A stretch of 64,000 nt of DNA from Promethearchaeota archaeon. GTDB lineage: Archaea; Asgardarchaeota; Lokiarchaeia; Sigyniarchaeales; SOKP01. Position numbers and translations under genes: made by a program. The stretch is taken from positions 62,001 to 126,000 of the forward strand of contig JAUVXW010000003.1 of NCBI GenBank assembly GCA_030603385.1, in the 5' to 3' direction. A model generated the notes under the pieces. The model did no database searches. It was not told the DNA's origin and saw only the letters and a list, made by a program, of their open reading frames with translations. Position 1 is the stretch's first letter. Each line of letters opens with the position of its first letter. Below are positions 40,796-51,266 of the stretch, one piece after another.

Positions 40796-43648
40796 TTAAA
40801 TTATTGTAACTTCTGACATTTCTCTTAGAACCTTGATATGATTGGTGAACTCATCATTCGAACATAGATTTAGTAATTCTTTCTTCGAAATTTCAGCAGC
40901 ATCATTTTTTTCTCTAAATTCAAAAGGCGAGAGAATACCAGAAGAACTCTTCTCCTTCAATTTATTAACTATTTTCTCAATTTCTTGGTTAAATTCATCC
41001 AAATTTTCTAAGTTTTCAGATAATGCTGCTGGAAGACTTGAATGTACTTTTTTCAAAGAATTTGAATACTTTAGAAGTGTCTTAGAAAATTCAAGTCTTG
41101 ATTCTATGATTTCATGCATTTTTTCTGATTCATCTAAGAGCTTAAACATAATTTCGTAATACTTAATTTCATTTTTATCTCTATTAAGAAATTTTGTTAA
41201 GTTGATAATTTTTTGAGATGCATCAAAATCCTTAAAATTTTCATAATCTCTAATTCTATTTTCAGTATCTTTGATATCGAGTTGAAGTTGTTCTAGTTTC
41301 TGGTTGCTTAGATATTTGTCTAATTTCATTATTTTTTTTTGGTATTCTTGTTCATCAAGAACTGTTCTTGTAGTTTCAAACACTTCTGGTAGCGGAGTAT
41401 ATAAATATTTTAGTAGCAATATATATATCGAATGTTCTGGATTAGCGACTTTGTAATCAAAGAATTCGATAGTATCAATATTTTCTCTTAAATCTACTAA
41501 TAGTTTAAAGAATTTTCTAATAGCTAACATATTTTGTTGGGCATCAAAAGCAATTTGATACATCTCTTTAAAATATTTATTATAAAATCTGTTTGCTAAA
41601 TCAAGTTTTTGAAGAAATGAATTTACAATTGGGATTAGTTCTCCTGTAAAACCTGATTTTTTATATTCAGTACCAATATCTTTTAAACGCTCTTCTTCAC
41701 GATATGTAATTATTTTAATTATTAACTCAGGAAAATCTTTTGTAACAATATCATATGTTTTTATGAAGTATCCTTTTTTACTTAGAACTGGAACGATTGT
41801 ATTAATTGTCATTGTCCGTTGTTGAATTGCTTTAAGATCTTCTGAAAGTATTCGGTTAATATGTTCATCGATATTTTGCTTTTTCTCAAAATTTGCAACT
41901 TTACGATCTTTTAATAATTGATTGAGTCTAATTCCTCTGATTTGCGCATTCCTACCACCAAACATCTCAATAAAAATTGTTCCAAGAATCCTAAAAGCCA
42001 AAGCTGCTGTTAATTTTTTATCTTTTTCCGCATTTATTAAAATCTGATTAGTCAACATTGTTAGTAAACGAAATATAAATGTTCTTTCTTTTTCTCTTGG
42101 AATTTCTTTTATTTTTTCATGATACTGCTCTTGTATTTGATCCACTGGAAACTTATTTTCCCATAGAAAATCTAAGATTCGATCTCCCTCTGGGTCTGAA
42201 AGGATATCAAGAAAACGAGGAATAATTTCTGCTATTGCATTAGCCCAACTAAAATGCTCTTTTGCCAAGGGAATTTCATCATGGAATTCCGCCAACAAAT
42301 CATGAATTAAACCTCCTTTCTCAATCATCTTAGGTCCATTATATCTACCGAGAGTGTGGATAAGTATTTCATCAAAATTTGGCTCTGAAGACAAAGGCAT
42401 ACGTACTTCTATCTTCTCTAAAAATGCCTTAAATAAGTTGAATAGGCTTCTAACTTTATGATTTGATCTATTTATAATAAATTGATTGATTTCTGCATTA
42501 TTTAAATTACTTAATTCATTTAAGGAATTTGCAAACATGATTGCTCCATTAAATAATAACTCTACTTTTTCGGGTTCATGATAAGAAGCTGTTTCTGAGA
42601 ATTTAAATAAAAATTTTGCTAGATCAGAGCCAAGATATTCTCTGTGTTGTTCTGGAATTTGATCAATTGCATTTAATAATTCTTCCATTAACATTTGAAT
42701 CATGTCCTGACCCACTATAAGAGAATATTTCTTTTCTGCTCGTTTCAAAAAAGCTTCAACATCTGTAAATTGAATTCGTTTTTCTTCTTTCCCTAACAAA
42801 TGAATTAGAATATCTTCTAAGCTTTCACATTTTTCAATTGAACCTCCATTCTTAATTTCATTCAAAAATGCTATAAATAAATCTAATATTGTAAAAAATT
42901 TGTTCTTACTTCTTTTTATTATTTCTTGATTGATTTGCTCCTTAGATATTCCATTTAGATTAGAAAGTGCCCTATTGAAAAATAATACATGATTTAATAT
43001 TCCCTCTAAGGTTTCAGCAGGTAGATTCTCAACATTTTGAGAGAACTTAAACAGATATTTAGGAATCTCAGAGCTAATATAATCTTGAATATTTTCATCT
43101 ACTTTAGAAAAGGTTGTTATTATTTTTTTTGAGTAATTTTGTGATTTTTCCTCTCCAATTTTGGTTTTAAAATTCTTCTCAGCACGTTTGATAAATAATT
43201 CTAAATCATTTAATTGAGCAATTTCAGCTTTATCTCCAAAAATATAAGTGAGAACATCTTCGAAATTTCTACCTTTTTCAAAAATTCCCCCATTTTTAGC
43301 TTTCTCAACTAGAATATTTAGTAAATCAGAGAGGTTTCGCACTTTATTATTGCTTCTCTTAATTAAAAGTTGATTCATTTGATTACTATCTTTATTTATT
43401 AAATCTCTTAGTGACTCTGCAAATATTGAAACGTGCTTTAGAACGTTTTCAACTATTCCTGGGGATACATCCTCAATTTCTTGAGAATAATTAAATATGA
43501 ATCTTGGGATCTCTGAACCAATAACACGTCTAAATGTAGCAGGAATTTCATTCGTAGTTTTTCTTATGGTTTCCAACGTGGATGTCGCTTGTGCTTCTCC
43601 CAATTTTTCTTTAAATTGTCTTTCAGCTCTTTTTAAAAAAACTTCCAT
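40796..43648 (-). CDS. Uncharacterised 950-aa protein with three N-terminal ~147-aa tandem repeats
   Basis: Repeats begin MEVFLKRAERQFKEKLGE, DLELFIKRAEKNFKTKIGE, DVEAFLKRAEKKYSLIVGQ; no known family recognised. Confidence 0.85.
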   Translation of the reverse strand: MEVFLKRAERQFKEKLGEAQATSTLETIRKTTNEIPATFRRVIGSEIPRFIFNYSQEIEDVSPGIVENVLKHVSIFAESLRDLINKDSNQMNQLLIKRSNNKVRNLSDLLNILVEKAKNGGIFEKGRNFEDVLTYIFGDKAEIAQLNDLELFIKRAEKNFKTKIGEEKSQNYSKKIITTFSKVDENIQDYISSEIPKYLFKFSQNVENLPAETLEGILNHVLFFNRALSNLNGISKEQINQEIIKRSKNKFFTILDLFIAFLNEIKNGGSIEKCESLEDILIHLLGKEEKRIQFTDVEAFLKRAEKKYSLIVGQDMIQMLMEELLNAIDQIPEQHREYLGSDLAKFLFKFSETASYHEPEKVELLFNGAIMFANSLNELSNLNNAEINQFIINRSNHKVRSLFNLFKAFLEKIEVRMPLSSEPNFDEILIHTLGRYNGPKMIEKGGLIHDLLAEFHDEIPLAKEHFSWANAIAEIIPRFLDILSDPEGDRILDFLWENKFPVDQIQEQYHEKIKEIPREKERTFIFRLLTMLTNQILINAEKDKKLTAALAFRILGTIFIEMFGGRNAQIRGIRLNQLLKDRKVANFEKKQNIDEHINRILSEDLKAIQQRTMTINTIVPVLSKKGYFIKTYDIVTKDFPELIIKIITYREEERLKDIGTEYKKSGFTGELIPIVNSFLQKLDLANRFYNKYFKEMYQIAFDAQQNMLAIRKFFKLLVDLRENIDTIEFFDYKVANPEHSIYILLLKYLYTPLPEVFETTRTVLDEQEYQKKIMKLDKYLSNQKLEQLQLDIKDTENRIRDYENFKDFDASQKIINLTKFLNRDKNEIKYYEIMFKLLDESEKMHEIIESRLEFSKTLLKYSNSLKKVHSSLPAALSENLENLDEFNQEIEKIVNKLKEKSSSGILSPFEFREKNDAAEISKKELLNLCSNDEFTNHIKVLREMSEVTII
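42338..43648 (-). repeat. Region encoding three diverged tandem protein repeats
   Basis: Shared positions: FxKRAE, SEIP(R/K)(F/Y)xF(N/K)(Y/F)SQ, INQxxIxRSxNK, LxxLLG near unit ends. Confidence 0.75.
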
Positions 43649-43958
43649 TATTTTAACACATTCAAATCAAATAAGAAATATTGAACACTCACTTTTAAAA
43701 TGAATTCGTTCAAATTTATAATCAGATAAATAAATAACCTAGAAAATAAATTTAAATTTATGTTTCTTTAACTTTTTCCTCTTCATATAGAGCAACTTTC
43801 ATATCTTATATTAGAAATAAACTAAAAGAGTTGACATTTTGATTTATATGATTTAATAATATATGAGAAAGAGTAAAAAGATAAAAAAGTATAAAAAAAG
43901 AAACTTGAATAAGAAACAACAATCGAAATGATATATCCTAAAATTGCATTCTATTCAA

Positions 43959-45722
43959 TTAATTATCATAAACTAAGGTCTCTGATTCTTTTTGTTCTAA
44001 TGCCTTCTTTTGCATCCAAACAGGGGGATTCACACACCAAATGTAATGTCCCTCTTCGATTGTTATTTTATGAGGCGTTTTACGCATACATTCTTTCGTT
44101 CTTGCATCTGAAATACACCGGGGATTAAAAGTACATCCTGAAGGAGGTGCAATTGGACTCGGAACCTCACCCTTAATAACAAACTTAATTTCTTTATCGC
44201 TAGGATCAAGCTCAGTTCTTGAAGCTAATAATGCTTGAGAATAAGGATGAGTAGTATTGGAAAATATTTGATCAGTCTCCCCAACCTCAACGAATTTGCC
44301 AAGATACATAACCGCAACTCTATCGGCAATGTGATTAACAACAGCTAAGTTGTGTGTTATAAATAAAAATCCGTAACCATAAGTTTTCTGCAACGCTTTT
44401 AACAAATTAAGAATTTGAGCTTGAACTGAAACATCTAGAGCGGATGTAGGCTCATCTAAAATTATTAATTCCGGATTACTTGCGAGGGCTCTCGCAATGA
44501 TAATTCTTTGTTTTTGACCACCTGAAAACTCATGAGGGAAGCGATCCATATGTTCTCGCTTTAAGGAAACTTCATCTAACAGTTTTAACACTCGTCTTCT
44601 AATTTCTTCTTTCTTGGTAATCCCTAATAAATTCCGCAGCGGTTCTGCTATGATATTAACAACTTTCATTCGAGGATTTAATGATGCATCAGGATCTTGA
44701 AAAACGATTTGAATTTTTTGTCTTAGAAATTTTGCATAATCATTAGGAATAGGTTCACCATTAAATATAATTTCACCTGCTTCTTTTGGAACTAATCCTA
44801 AAATAGCTTTCGCAATGGTAGTTTTTCCACAGCCACTTTCTCCTACTAAACCTACAGTTTCGCCAGTATTTATATTGAAAGTGACACCATCAACAGCTTT
44901 AACGGATCCAAACTGTCTTTTTAACATTCCTCCAATCAAAGGATAATAGACTTTTAAATTTCTTACTTCTAATAATTTTTGATTTTTTTCAAGAATATTG
45001 ATGTCTCTGTATTGATCGAAAGCTAAGTTGGATTGAGCTAAAATTTTTACGATAATGCTTACTATTATTGTGATTACTACCCCCCACACAAGATGAGTAA
45101 AAAAACCTTGGATGAAAGCTGCCTCTTTTAATTCAAATATGTGCGCCAAGTAATAGAATCCGGGTATTATCGTTATCATGATAATGGTATTTTTATTTGT
45201 TAGAAACTGGGCTTTATTTCCCCAATTTATGAAAAAACCATTAATACCAACTATAATCAACATTATTAAAAAAAGCGCCAAACCAGCTGAATATACATCG
45301 TCTTTTTCACTGGTGACCATAAGTCTTACTACATCATTAGTAATTCTCAATAAAAAACCCAAAGCATATAACATAGCCTGAAAACTAATGATAAGAATAG
45401 AAGATTCTATAAATTCTTTATTAGCTGATTTCGATACTATAATTGAGGATATCCCTATCGTTATCAAAATAACTATAAGATCAGAAATTATGGATAATGT
45501 AAATCCTGCTCCAAGAAAATAGAGAAATATGAATTTAAAAGAAATGTTAAGGAAAAACCAAATCAAATTCACAATGATTACAAAAGAATCATTCCAATCT
45601 TTTCTTTTCGCATATGCCTTTAAAAAAGACACCCCATAAAAAAGTACTAAAATAGAGATGAGAAATCCAATAACTAACTCAGATAAAAATAATCCCGTGG
45701 ATATATTTGATGGTATTTGCAT
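43959..45722 (-). CDS. Oligopeptide/dipeptide ABC transporter ATPase (OppF/DppF-like) with N-terminal membrane domain
   Basis: Walker A GLVGESGCGKTTIAKAIL, signature HEFSGGQKQRIIIARAL, LIILDEPTSALDVS; ~245 hydrophobic residues before the ATPase. Confidence 0.9.
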   Translation of the reverse strand: MQIPSNISTGLFLSELVIGFLISILVLFYGVSFLKAYAKRKDWNDSFVIIVNLIWFFLNISFKFIFLYFLGAGFTLSIISDLIVILITIGISSIIVSKSANKEFIESSILIISFQAMLYALGFLLRITNDVVRLMVTSEKDDVYSAGLALFLIMLIIVGINGFFINWGNKAQFLTNKNTIIMITIIPGFYYLAHIFELKEAAFIQGFFTHLVWGVVITIIVSIIVKILAQSNLAFDQYRDINILEKNQKLLEVRNLKVYYPLIGGMLKRQFGSVKAVDGVTFNINTGETVGLVGESGCGKTTIAKAILGLVPKEAGEIIFNGEPIPNDYAKFLRQKIQIVFQDPDASLNPRMKVVNIIAEPLRNLLGITKKEEIRRRVLKLLDEVSLKREHMDRFPHEFSGGQKQRIIIARALASNPELIILDEPTSALDVSVQAQILNLLKALQKTYGYGFLFITHNLAVVNHIADRVAVMYLGKFVEVGETDQIFSNTTHPYSQALLASRTELDPSDKEIKFVIKGEVPSPIAPPSGCTFNPRCISDARTKECMRKTPHKITIEEGHYIWCVNPPVWMQKKALEQKESETLVYDN

Positions 45723-45799
45723 ATTAAATCCTTTTTTTCATAATTTTTCAATGTTTATATATTAATATTTTATTTTTCATTTACTCATTTATCTAAGAA

Positions 45800-48727
45800 T
45801 TAATTTTCTGCTTCTTTTATTGAGATCTCAGCGATATCCTTGTATTCAGGGTCATAAAGATGGCACGCTACAAAATAATCTGGTTCGATTTCTATGCTTT
45901 TAGGGGCCTTTGAATCACATGGTTCAAAACAATATTGACATCGAGGATGAAACCTGCAACCTGAAGGGGGATAAATCAAATTCGGTACCATTCCTGGTAT
46001 TACATCAAGCAATTCCCTTTTCTTCCCTATAACTGGTACAGATGATATAAGTCCCCGTGTATATGGATGATAGGGTGTGATAAATAATTTTTCTATGTCA
46101 CCATATTCAACGATGAATCCACTATACATTACAGCTACGCGATCACACATTTTAGAAATAATTCCTAAATCATGAGTGATAAAAAGTATCGAGGTGTTAT
46201 ATTTTTTCTTGAGGTTTTTCATTAATTGTAATATCTGGTTTTGAATTGTGACATCTAGGGCCGTAGTAGGCTCATCAGCAATTAATAGTTTAGGACTACA
46301 AGCAAGACCCATTGCGATTTGAACACGTTGTCGCATTCCACCACTTAATTCATGTGGATATCTATCAAATATTATTCGTGGAACGGGTATATTTAAATCT
46401 TTTAATATTTTTCTACTCCATTTTCTCGCAATATCATAGATACTTGTATTTTTTTTAACTGCTTCAATTAACAACTCATCCTCCATATGAAGACGATAAA
46501 CTTCGGCGATTTGATCCCCAATTTTATATACAGGATTTAACGAGTTAAGGGGATCTTGAAAAATCATAGTGATTTTATTTCCTCGATATTTTAGAAACTC
46601 TTCTTCAGTTTTATGATGCAGATCTTCTCCCTTAAAATATACTCTCCCACTCTTAATTTCACCTGGAGGACGAACCAATCGAAGGATAGATAACGCAGTC
46701 ACAGATTTACCACATCCTGTTTCTCCAACAAGACCGAGAGTCTCACCTTCATATATCTTAAACGAAACACCTTCTACTGCTTTAACTACGCCTTCCACTG
46801 TATAAAAATAGGTTGTGAGATCTTGAACATCTAAGATAGCCTCTTTTCTCTCTACCATAGTGTCTTGAAGCTGACTTTCTTCATAAGGTTTAAAAGCAGC
46901 ACTGAATCTATCGCTCATTTTCTCAGTAGAATCTGGCATAATCTGGATCCTTAAGGAACCAAGAATTGAAATAATATATATACCTGAAGCGACTAATAAT
47001 GGAATCCGGAGATCTGTAAAGCTATAATGATAAGAAATAATAAGGGATTGGAATAAACCTAGTATAAGACTCACACCTACGGTAGCTAAGTATACAACAA
47101 TTAGAGCGATTATCACAAATTTAAAAGATTCGGAAAATTTTCGTTTATACACCTTTCGAACTATTAATGTACCAATAATAATATTACTAACTGATATGAG
47201 AAATTCAATATATAAAATTGGGATTAACATATCATATTCTGTTGGCCAAACATGATCTGCCCAAAAAACGGAAAAGATTCTAGAATATGAAAACCCAAAT
47301 TCTGAGAAGGCTATAAATATAGAAACTCTACTGGCTACACTAAAAAAGAATAAAACTAAAGCAACCCTAGCGGCTTTCTTTTTAACAAATGATGCATTTT
47401 TCATTGACGCATCCCACATTTTTATTGATGTAGCATACCACCATATAATCCTAATACCTAACGTAAACATCACAATCGAGAGAATGGTAATGAATGTTAT
47501 GTTTAAGATAAATATCTCATTAATCAAGATAAATATATATAAATAGATTACAAGAAATGGTACAACCCAAATCCAATACGTTATAAATCCTCCAAAAAAA
47601 GCAGCGTGTTGAAGTAGTATTTTTGATGCCCGTTTGTTGACAGGATTCATCTTATTAAATAGATATGTAATAGATAGATCTGCAACAACCGTAAAAAGAG
47701 CACTCATACCACTTAGAAAAAGTACTCCTACCAAAGTATTTGAACTTAGAAGTATTTTAAATATCGAAATTATTATTATCGGTAAGCCCCATATTAATCC
47801 TATGATAATCTTATTTGAAGTAGTATTGAATTTACTCTCTAATAATGAAACATCATCTATTGATTGAGATTTATCAAATTTCCTTAAAAAATATATATAA
47901 ATTTTAAGGGAAATCCCTTGCGGAAAACGACGATCTTTATCCCCACTAATATCCTCTTGATCTTCTGATAGAAGTTCTTTTTCATTTGTATCCTGTTTTC
48001 TATTAAACTTCTTTAATTCAGATTCTAACAATTCTTTAACTCTTTTTTCACTTTTTTCACTAGCGTCAGGCAACAGTTTGCTTTTCAGTAAATTAAAAAA
48101 GACAGTAATATATAATCCTGTTACTACAATAGTTAATACTCGAATATCTTGCATAATAATTTGATATCCAAGCCATTTATGTATATATACTTCAAATATA
48201 ACAAGCTGAATAAACCAAATACCAAATGCAATAAACGCTCCTCCGTACATAGAATTTTTAAGTACCATTTTTTCTATTCGTTTCTCATCCACCAAGGTTC
48301 TATTAATTATTGATGTAATAATGATGCAAATGAAAACTACTCCAAAACTCCATAATACACCTAAGCTGAATTTATCAGGATAATTAGGAAACGAAGGATC
48401 CCTCAGTGAAATTTGAAGTAGTGTAATTGAAAGAAAAATTGCTGAAAAAGCCCATGCTATTATCATTAAAAAAAAAATATATTTCTTGAAACTGTAATTT
48501 TGGGGTCTTTCTTCATTTAAAACCTGTGAATAACCAAATTTTCCCAAAAATGGTTTATGGAGAAAGAAAAAGATCGTTACCATTATAGCAAAGTATAATA
48601 CATCATTATTTAGAATCCTAAATATATACCCATACATCCCTAAGGTTTCAAATATCATTCTGATACCCAATATGATACCGAAAATAATTAAGCTGGTTAC
48701 CAATGAACTTAATTGATATATTCTCAC
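45800..48727 (-). CDS. Oligopeptide/dipeptide ABC transporter ATPase (OppD/DppD-like) with large N-terminal membrane domain
   Basis: Walker A GLVGETGCGKSVTALSIL, signature HELSGGMRQRVQIAMGLA, LLIADEPTTALDVT, C-terminal GCRFHPRCQYC; ~625 mostly hydrophobic residues before the ATPase. Confidence 0.9.
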   Translation of the reverse strand: MRIYQLSSLVTSLIIFGIILGIRMIFETLGMYGYIFRILNNDVLYFAIMVTIFFFLHKPFLGKFGYSQVLNEERPQNYSFKKYIFFLMIIAWAFSAIFLSITLLQISLRDPSFPNYPDKFSLGVLWSFGVVFICIIITSIINRTLVDEKRIEKMVLKNSMYGGAFIAFGIWFIQLVIFEVYIHKWLGYQIIMQDIRVLTIVVTGLYITVFFNLLKSKLLPDASEKSEKRVKELLESELKKFNRKQDTNEKELLSEDQEDISGDKDRRFPQGISLKIYIYFLRKFDKSQSIDDVSLLESKFNTTSNKIIIGLIWGLPIIIISIFKILLSSNTLVGVLFLSGMSALFTVVADLSITYLFNKMNPVNKRASKILLQHAAFFGGFITYWIWVVPFLVIYLYIFILINEIFILNITFITILSIVMFTLGIRIIWWYATSIKMWDASMKNASFVKKKAARVALVLFFFSVASRVSIFIAFSEFGFSYSRIFSVFWADHVWPTEYDMLIPILYIEFLISVSNIIIGTLIVRKVYKRKFSESFKFVIIALIVVYLATVGVSLILGLFQSLIISYHYSFTDLRIPLLVASGIYIISILGSLRIQIMPDSTEKMSDRFSAAFKPYEESQLQDTMVERKEAILDVQDLTTYFYTVEGVVKAVEGVSFKIYEGETLGLVGETGCGKSVTALSILRLVRPPGEIKSGRVYFKGEDLHHKTEEEFLKYRGNKITMIFQDPLNSLNPVYKIGDQIAEVYRLHMEDELLIEAVKKNTSIYDIARKWSRKILKDLNIPVPRIIFDRYPHELSGGMRQRVQIAMGLACSPKLLIADEPTTALDVTIQNQILQLMKNLKKKYNTSILFITHDLGIISKMCDRVAVMYSGFIVEYGDIEKLFITPYHPYTRGLISSVPVIGKKRELLDVIPGMVPNLIYPPSGCRFHPRCQYCFEPCDSKAPKSIEIEPDYFVACHLYDPEYKDIAEISIKEAEN

Positions 48728-48869
48728 TAATGATTCCCCTTTAAAAGAAAACTTTACAAGAAAAATTAAAATCAGTAATAATAGCAGTAGTGAAAATAGA
48801 GATTCAATTATAGCATATCCGTAATTACCAACTTGAAATGTTATTCCAATAATTTTTAATCCCTCTTAT

Positions 48870-49787
48870 TTATATATGTAATCGAGGATCTAAAGCATCC
48901 CTCAATCCATCACCTATTAACATAAACCCAATAGCTGTAATTGCAATAAAAAGCCCGGGCCAAAAAACTGCATAATATGCACCCCAATGACCCCTCCCAT
49001 AATTGATATCAGTGCCCCAATCTGCAAAAGATTCATCTCCTAATCCCAAGAAAGCAATGCCTACAAAACCTAAAATTGCACCTCCCATTGCTCCGAAGAA
49101 ACCAATGATGATAGGAGACATTGCATTTGGCAAAACATGTCTAAACATTACTTTAAATTTTTCCGCCCCACTAGTTATTGCAGCCTCGACATAGACATTC
49201 TGTTTTACTTGCAGCACTAGGGCTCTTACCCATCGAGTAGATCCTGGTATACTAAAAAGGCCGAAAAGTATCAGTATGTTATATAAACTATTACCAATGA
49301 GGGGTGCTACAATAATTACAAGAATTAATACAGGAAAAGAAAACCAAAAATCACAAAAACGCATTATTATTGAATCTATTTTTCCACCAAAATATGCAGA
49401 TATCGTCCCTACAGAAAGCCCTCCAAGGGTACCAATTATAACGGGTAAAGCCGCCGCTGTTAGTGCTGTTCTTGCGCCCCAAATTATTCTTCCAAGAATA
49501 TCAAATCCATATTCTGTTGTGCCTAATGGGTGTTCTGGCGAGGGGGGAAGGAATGGTGTCTCAGGGAGAAAATCGGGTGGTGTTAAATGATCTATTGTAA
49601 ATGTAGTTAACCAAGGAGCATACATACCCATAAAAGCAATGAATAAGATCATTACCATTCCAGCTATTGTCAAAGGCGTAAGTAGGCGTCTAAATAATTT
49701 CCTTTTAGATTTTATTTTCCCTATTTCAAATTCAGTAGCTTCAAATTCTGGATCCCGCCATCCAGGTACTAAGTAGAATTTTAACAA
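48870..49787 (-). CDS. Oligopeptide/dipeptide ABC transporter permease (OppC/DppC-like)
   Basis: HPLGTTEYGFDILGRIIWGARTAL...EAAITSGAEKFKVMFRHVLPNAMSPIIIG; start uncertain. Confidence 0.9.
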   Translation of the reverse strand: MLKFYLVPGWRDPEFEATEFEIGKIKSKRKLFRRLLTPLTIAGMVMILFIAFMGMYAPWLTTFTIDHLTPPDFLPETPFLPPSPEHPLGTTEYGFDILGRIIWGARTALTAAALPVIIGTLGGLSVGTISAYFGGKIDSIIMRFCDFWFSFPVLILVIIVAPLIGNSLYNILILFGLFSIPGSTRWVRALVLQVKQNVYVEAAITSGAEKFKVMFRHVLPNAMSPIIIGFFGAMGGAILGFVGIAFLGLGDESFADWGTDINYGRGHWGAYYAVFWPGLFIAITAIGFMLIGDGLRDALDPRLHI

Positions 49788-49883
49788 TCTGGAGAACTTA
49801 TTCTTTTTGTCTGCTTGAGATTCATATCTTTTGGTTTCTTCTACAGAAATTTGCTTCAGTTTTATTCACTTCCTTTATTTTTT

Positions 49884-50951
49884 TTAATACAAAATTCTTG
49901 GATCTATAATTGTATAGGCAACATCTGCAATGAGAGTTCCTGATATTATAATAATCGTTGAAAAAACAAGAAGTCCATTTATTACTAAATAGTCACCGCT
50001 TGTTATAGCTATCAGCATGGTGTATCCAAATCCAGTATAGTTAAATGTAACTTCTACATATAATGACCCTAATAGAGCTCCTGCGGTCCCTGCTATAACG
50101 AGATGACTGGTAGGGAGTATCGCATTTCGAAGAGCGTGTTTATTAATGACGTCTTTTTCCAAAACACCTTTAGCACGCGCAGTTCTAATATAATCCTGAT
50201 CCAGCACACCTAGCATACTAGATCGAGTCTGCCTCGTAATCCCAGATAAAGATACAAAAATCATACAAATTACTGGAAGAATTAAATGAACAAGTGTATC
50301 CCATAAATAAATCTGATCATTATACAAAATACTATCAATTAGTCTAAATCCTGTACCACTCCCTCCTGATGGAACCGGAGTATTCAATATCGGATTATTA
50401 GGTAATAACACCTCAATAAAAAATTTCTCATGGGTAAATGTCCTTAATTCAGAGCCAATAAATAATTGTAGCAGGGTGGCAATATAAAAGATTGGAAATC
50501 CTGCTCCAACGATTGCTATTCCTCTAATTAATGAATCTTTTGGCGTATCTTTATGTTTTGCAGAGGTAACCCCAAGTTTAATACCGATAATTGGTACTAT
50601 TATAATCGAAAATAGCATCAACTCTATCGTCTTTGGAAAAATCTGAGCAATTAATTCAATTACAGGTGTGTTTTCGGCTATAACAAACGATTCACCCCAA
50701 TCTCCAGCGAAAAACCTTCTAAGATATATACCGAGTTGTACATACCATGGATCGTAGAAACCAGATCTTCGCAATTCTGCTTCATATCTAGCACGGTCTA
50801 CCACAGTCCCAGGAATCTTATTCAATGCAGGATTAATAGACATCTGGTGAGATAAAATCCATGTAAATATCAATACTGCTATAAGAATAGGAAACATTAG
50901 TAAAATTCGTTTAATAACATATTTTATCATATTTCGGGCTTGACGAGTCAT
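49884..50951 (-). CDS. Oligopeptide/dipeptide ABC transporter permease (OppB/DppB-like)
   Basis: GDWGESFV...RTARAKGVLEKDVINKHALRNAILPTSHLVI...VEVTFNYTGFGYTMLIAI. Confidence 0.92.
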   Translation of the reverse strand: MTRQARNMIKYVIKRILLMFPILIAVLIFTWILSHQMSINPALNKIPGTVVDRARYEAELRRSGFYDPWYVQLGIYLRRFFAGDWGESFVIAENTPVIELIAQIFPKTIELMLFSIIIVPIIGIKLGVTSAKHKDTPKDSLIRGIAIVGAGFPIFYIATLLQLFIGSELRTFTHEKFFIEVLLPNNPILNTPVPSGGSGTGFRLIDSILYNDQIYLWDTLVHLILPVICMIFVSLSGITRQTRSSMLGVLDQDYIRTARAKGVLEKDVINKHALRNAILPTSHLVIAGTAGALLGSLYVEVTFNYTGFGYTMLIAITSGDYLVINGLLVFSTIIIISGTLIADVAYTIIDPRILY

Positions 50952-51127
50952 TTTTTTCCTCCTTTTTCATAAGTCATAATTTAAAAAGAAGTTAAGCTTT
51001 GAGCTTCTTTATTATATGTACTTCTTATTTTTAAAAAATATAAAATTAACATTTTTTTTTCTTATTTCTAAAGATTGAATTTAAAAAAAATTCACAATAT
51101 TTAATAATTACGATTTAATTTATGATA

Positions 51128-51141
51128 ATTACGTTCGTAAT
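51128..51141. promoter_or_regulatory. Candidate operator: imperfect inverted repeat ATTACGTTCGTAAT in the divergent oppB / solute-binding protein intergenic region
   Basis: TTACG-TT-CGTAA arms; the same 12-mer occurs at 55249-55260. Confidence 0.3.
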
Positions 51142-51266
51142 CCGTGTATTTTGAAAACTTTAAATAGTTAAATGTCGTAACCTTATATTATCTTTACGAA
51201 GTAAAGTAAATTTAGAAAAAATATCTACTTAAAACAAAAAAGGTAATACGATAAGGAGAAAAAAAA

